Shown here one piece after another: positions 5,615 to 7,932 of a stretch of 7,932 bases of DNA. The position numbers and the translations under genes were made by a program. This stretch comes from Candidatus Thiodictyon intracellulare (GTDB lineage Bacteria > Pseudomonadota > Gammaproteobacteria > Chromatiales > Chromatiaceae), in contig JADNEJ010000539.1 of NCBI GenBank assembly GCA_016292295.1, forward strand, positions 1 to 7,932, written 5' to 3'. The notes below the pieces were generated by a model, which was not told the origin of the DNA, searched no databases, and saw only the letters and a list, made by a program, of their open reading frames with translations. The number at the start of each line of letters is the position of its first letter. Position 1 is the first letter of the stretch.

Positions 5615-6933
5615 GTGCGGCACTCGACAAGGGCCTGGTCCGCTGGCTCGCGGCGGCCCCGTGTGCCGACGCCGTCGCCGCGGACTGGCTGGAGGCCCAG
5701 CGTGCTCAGGCGCGCGCCCGGGTCGTGGACCAGGGCATTCCCGACAGCAAGGCGGAGAACTGGCGCTATACGAGCCTGACACGACTTCTGGCGCAGGGCT
5801 TCGTCCACGTCGCCGAGGCGCTCACCGCGGTGCAGCGTGACGACCTCGAAGACCTGCTGATCCCGGGGCTTGAGAGTTACCGGGTGCTGATGGTCAACGG
5901 CCGCTTCATGCCGGGACTGTCCGACCTGCACGACCTGCCGGACGGGGTGCGGATCGCGGGACTGGCGGCGGTGCTTAAGTCGGACCCGGACGCATTGCGG
6001 GAGCGGCTCAACGGCTCGGTCGGGGACGAGCAGCCACTCTTCGCTGCGCTCAATACCGCCGGCCTGGACGATGGTCTGGTCATCCTCTTGGAGCGCGGCG
6101 CCCGGCTCGAGCGGCCGATCGAGCTCATTCACCTGTCGGTCGGGATGGACGAGCCGCGGGTTGCCCAGCCACGCCATATTATTGCCCTGGGAGACTGTGC
6201 CCAGGCGAACCTGATCGAGCGCTATCTGAGCCTCGGTGATTCGCTCTACTGCACCAATGCGGTGGTGGAGATCACACTGGGTCGGGATGCAGTCTTTACC
6301 CACCAGCGCATCCAATCGGAGAGCGCCCGCGCCTTCCACCTGAGCGGGCTCTACCTGAGTCTCGGCGCCGCGAGCCGTTATCAGGGCACCAATGTCGGCC
6401 TGGGCGCCTCCTGGGCGCGGACCGATCTCTACGTGCGATTCAAAGGGGAGCACGCTGAGTGTGACCTGCAGGGGCTCTATCTCGCCGGTGACGGACAATT
6501 GATGGACTTCCACCTGGACGTCGACCACCAGTTGCCACAGTGCACGAGCCGTGAGAATTTCAGTGGTATCCTCTACGGCAAGGGGCGGGCGGTATTCGAC
6601 GGTCTGGTGCGGGTCGCCCGAGACGCCCAGCAGACCGATGCGGCCATGACCAACCGCAACCTGCTGCTGTGCGAGGGGGCTGAGGTGGATACTAAGCCCC
6701 AGCTCCAGATCCACGCCGACGATGTGAAATGCAGCCACGGCACCACGGTCGGCCAGATCGATCCCGAGCAGTTGTTTTATCTGCGCTCCCGCGGGATCAG
6801 TGCCGCGCGCGCCCGGCGCCTGCTGTGCCTGGGATTCGCCGGTGAGATCCTGGACACGCTGGTTCCGGAGGCGCTGCGCGAGCAGGTTGCGGAGCAGGTC
6901 GGTCGGCGGCTTGAGCAGGCCCCGTTAGATTGA
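5611..6933 (+). CDS. sufD: SufD, Fe-S cluster assembly scaffold subunit
   Basis: The 440-residue product is SufD, the SufB paralogue that pairs with SufB and SufC in the cytoplasmic scaffold. The N-terminal helical part carries the conserved ENWRYTS motif (49-55) and the C-terminal half is the SufB/SufD beta-helix core. The motif KCSHGTTVGQIDPEQLFYLR is intact. His376 within it corresponds to E. coli His360, which faces SufB Cys405 at the interface where the cluster forms. The segment after it (SRGISAARARRLLCLGFAGE) is the usual C-terminal helical region that contacts SufC. The start overlaps the sufC stop by four bases. In many gammaproteobacterial operons sufS follows sufD. Here a sufT-type gene follows directly. 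Confidence 0.96.
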   Translation: MSAALDKGLVRWLAAAPCADAVAADWLEAQRAQARARVVDQGIPDSKAENWRYTSLTRLLAQGFVHVAEALTAVQRDDLEDLLIPGLESYRVLMVNGRFMPGLSDLHDLPDGVRIAGLAAVLKSDPDALRERLNGSVGDEQPLFAALNTAGLDDGLVILLERGARLERPIELIHLSVGMDEPRVAQPRHIIALGDCAQANLIERYLSLGDSLYCTNAVVEITLGRDAVFTHQRIQSESARAFHLSGLYLSLGAASRYQGTNVGLGASWARTDLYVRFKGEHAECDLQGLYLAGDGQLMDFHLDVDHQLPQCTSRENFSGILYGKGRAVFDGLVRVARDAQQTDAAMTNRNLLLCEGAEVDTKPQLQIHADDVKCSHGTTVGQIDPEQLFYLRSRGISAARARRLLCLGFAGEILDTLVPEALREQVAEQVGRRLEQAPLD

Positions 6934-6973
6934 AATGCAATTGGCTAGGCACGCCGCAGCAGAGAGGTACCCT

Positions 6974-7375
6974 ATGAACCGTTTGGCTCGCTTCGCGGGT
7001 TTCGGGCGACACGAGGCACCGCCAGAGGAAGCTAGGCATCCCTTGGATGTGGTTGTTGAGCGAATGGACGCGCAGGAGTTGCGCGAACCCATCATCGCAG
7101 CCATACGCGGCGTCTATGACCCAGAAATCCCGATCAACATCTATGATCTTGGCCTGATCTACAGCATCGACATCAGCAACCACGGGGACGTTGCCATCGA
7201 CATGACCCTCACCGTGCCGTCCTGCCCGGTGGCCGGTATGATGCCGCTGATGGTCAAGGACGCAGTAGTCGCCGTCGAAGGCGTCGGCGAGGTCACGGTC
7301 GAACTGGTCTGGGACCCGCCCTGGGGTCAGGACCAGATGAGCGACGAGGCCAAGCTCCAGCTCGGAATGCTGTGA
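6974..7375 (+). CDS. sufT: SufT-like DUF59 (MIP18-type) Fe-S maturation protein
   Basis: The 133-residue product is a DUF59/MIP18 family protein of the type found at the end of SUF operons. Visible motifs are VYDPEIPINIYDLGLIYSID (47-66), LTVPSCPVAGMMP with Cys84, and the C-terminal VELVWDPPWGQDQMSDEAKL followed by QLGML. Family members act as accessory factors in Fe-S protein maturation. The exact step is unsettled. The start at 6974 is preferred because AGAGG at 6963-6967 lies six bases upstream. An in-frame ATG at 6935, two bases after the sufD stop, would add 13 residues and lacks a ribosome binding site. The roughly 35 residues before the domain are not conserved as far as I can tell. 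The family usually has PGCP or a similar motif where this protein has PSCP, and the cysteine is kept. Confidence 0.9.
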   Translation: MNRLARFAGFGRHEAPPEEARHPLDVVVERMDAQELREPIIAAIRGVYDPEIPINIYDLGLIYSIDISNHGDVAIDMTLTVPSCPVAGMMPLMVKDAVVAVEGVGEVTVELVWDPPWGQDQMSDEAKLQLGML

Positions 7376-7398
7376 TGGGCTAATGGGCTTTGATCATG

Positions 7399-7623
7399 CT
7401 CGATGGTCGGACCTTCTTCAGAGAAGGGACCAATGTGCATGATTTGCGCGCACCTGCCTTCCGCCCAGGACTCCAGGCGAATCCTGGAAATGGCCTTAGG
7501 GTTTTTCTTCGTCGTCACGTCCGCGATTGCACACTCAATCAGTTCCGGGGTGACGAAGAAAGGCTGCATGATCATCCCCGTCCACTTCCAGTCGGACTTA
7601 TCGGTGGCGGAAAACCCGGACAT
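7399..7623 (-). pseudogene. Internal fragment of a GyrI-like domain protein gene
   Basis: About 75 residues on the - strand match the middle of the GyrI-like small-molecule-binding domain proteins as I remember them (about 200 residues). They run from MSGFSATDKSDWKWTGMIMQ through PFFVTPELIECAIADVTTKK, NPKAISRIRLESWAEGRCAQ and IMHIGPFSEEGPTIE. The N-terminal third is missing: upstream of 7623 the frame soon meets a stop near 7665 and lacks family sequence. Everything after GPTIE is missing too, because the frame runs into the antisense of sufT from about 7398. It is therefore truncated at both ends and cannot make a complete domain. It converges on sufT with about 23 bases between them. Confidence 0.8.
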
Positions 7624-7932
7624 ATCCCTGAATCCGTGAACTAGTGCCCCACAATGGAAATCCTAATGCTATTACTGGGAGTATGTCGTAAAATAAAATT
7701 TTTTCAGAATTCTACTTATTCCCTGCGATGCCCTTACTGCGTGCTTCCGCCGTCCCTGTAACCGATCGTGAGCGTCGACAACGGCCTTGATTATAATTCC
7801 GCCCACCTTGTTCAGTCCCGGCGTCGCCGCTCCTTTGCAGAACATGCTCTTGCGCGCGAAAACCCATATGGGCCGGCCGGCCTTGAGCGGATTTGTGATC
7901 AAGGCCGTCGACAACTGAAGACGCTTGAACGA
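7624..7932. other. Unassigned region, AT-rich then no recognised gene
   Basis: Positions 7663-7725 are markedly AT-rich compared with the rest of the window. From 7672 to the right edge the - strand is open (80 residues from a TTG at 7914, and open beyond it to the edge). The protein resembles nothing I know, so I do not call it a gene. A + strand frame from a GTG at 7768 also stays open to the edge, equally unrecognised. GTCGACAAC occurs at 7774-7782 and 7907-7915 as a direct repeat, and ACGGCCTTGAT at 7781-7791 recurs inverted at 7898-7908. Confidence 0.4.

Noticed and set aside
7672..7914. 80-residue - strand frame at the right end
   Set aside because: Its TTG start at 7914 is arbitrary, there is no recognisable family, and it crosses the AT-rich patch. 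It may be part of a gene that continues beyond the window, but this cannot be supported here.

Overview
This is a GC-rich stretch of bacterial chromosome. Its centre is a SUF iron-sulfur cluster assembly operon on the + strand: sufB (3214-4659), sufC (4862-5614), sufD (5611-6933) and a sufT/DUF59 gene (6974-7375). The order B-C-D-T, the high GC, and the neighbouring DUF302-type and single-domain SCP2 proteins suggest a gammaproteobacterium, possibly a purple sulfur bacterium (Chromatiaceae). That placement rests on protein resemblance from memory, not on a search.

Layout. 1-377: no gene I can support. 378-730: a non-coding run of nested inverted repeats, including two very long stems, that folds best as + strand RNA. 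744 to about 896 (- strand): a C-terminal protein remnant. 950-1009: a 60-base inverted repeat with two internal hairpins. 1012-1431 (-): an intact SCP2-like gene. 1638-2237 (-): a cysteine-rich lipoprotein with a Pro/Lys repeat tail. 2238-2672: non-coding, with a strong hairpin at 2470-2512. 2673-3082 (+): a broken DUF302-type gene. 3083-3213: the sufB control region, with a good sigma70-like promoter overlapped by a dyad. 3214-7375: the suf genes, with a 202-base gap between sufB and sufC that carries five tandem 9-base repeats. 7399-7623 (-): an internal fragment of a GyrI-like domain gene. 7624-7932: AT-rich at first, then nothing recognised.

How the genes work together. SufB, SufC and SufD form the SufBC2D scaffold ATPase on which Fe-S clusters are built, and SufT is an accessory maturation factor. 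The conserved cysteines of SufB, the ATPase motifs of SufC and the interface histidine of SufD are all present, so the core looks functional. No cysteine desulfurase (sufS), sulfur shuttle (sufE/sufU), A-type carrier or Rrf2/IscR-type regulator lies in the window, so sulfur must come from elsewhere in the genome. The operon is flanked by decayed genes on both sides, which suggests past rearrangement.

The least explained signal is the structured, apparently non-coding region at 378-730. Its imperfect base pairs are G-U compatible on the + strand, as expected for a structured RNA transcribed in that direction.
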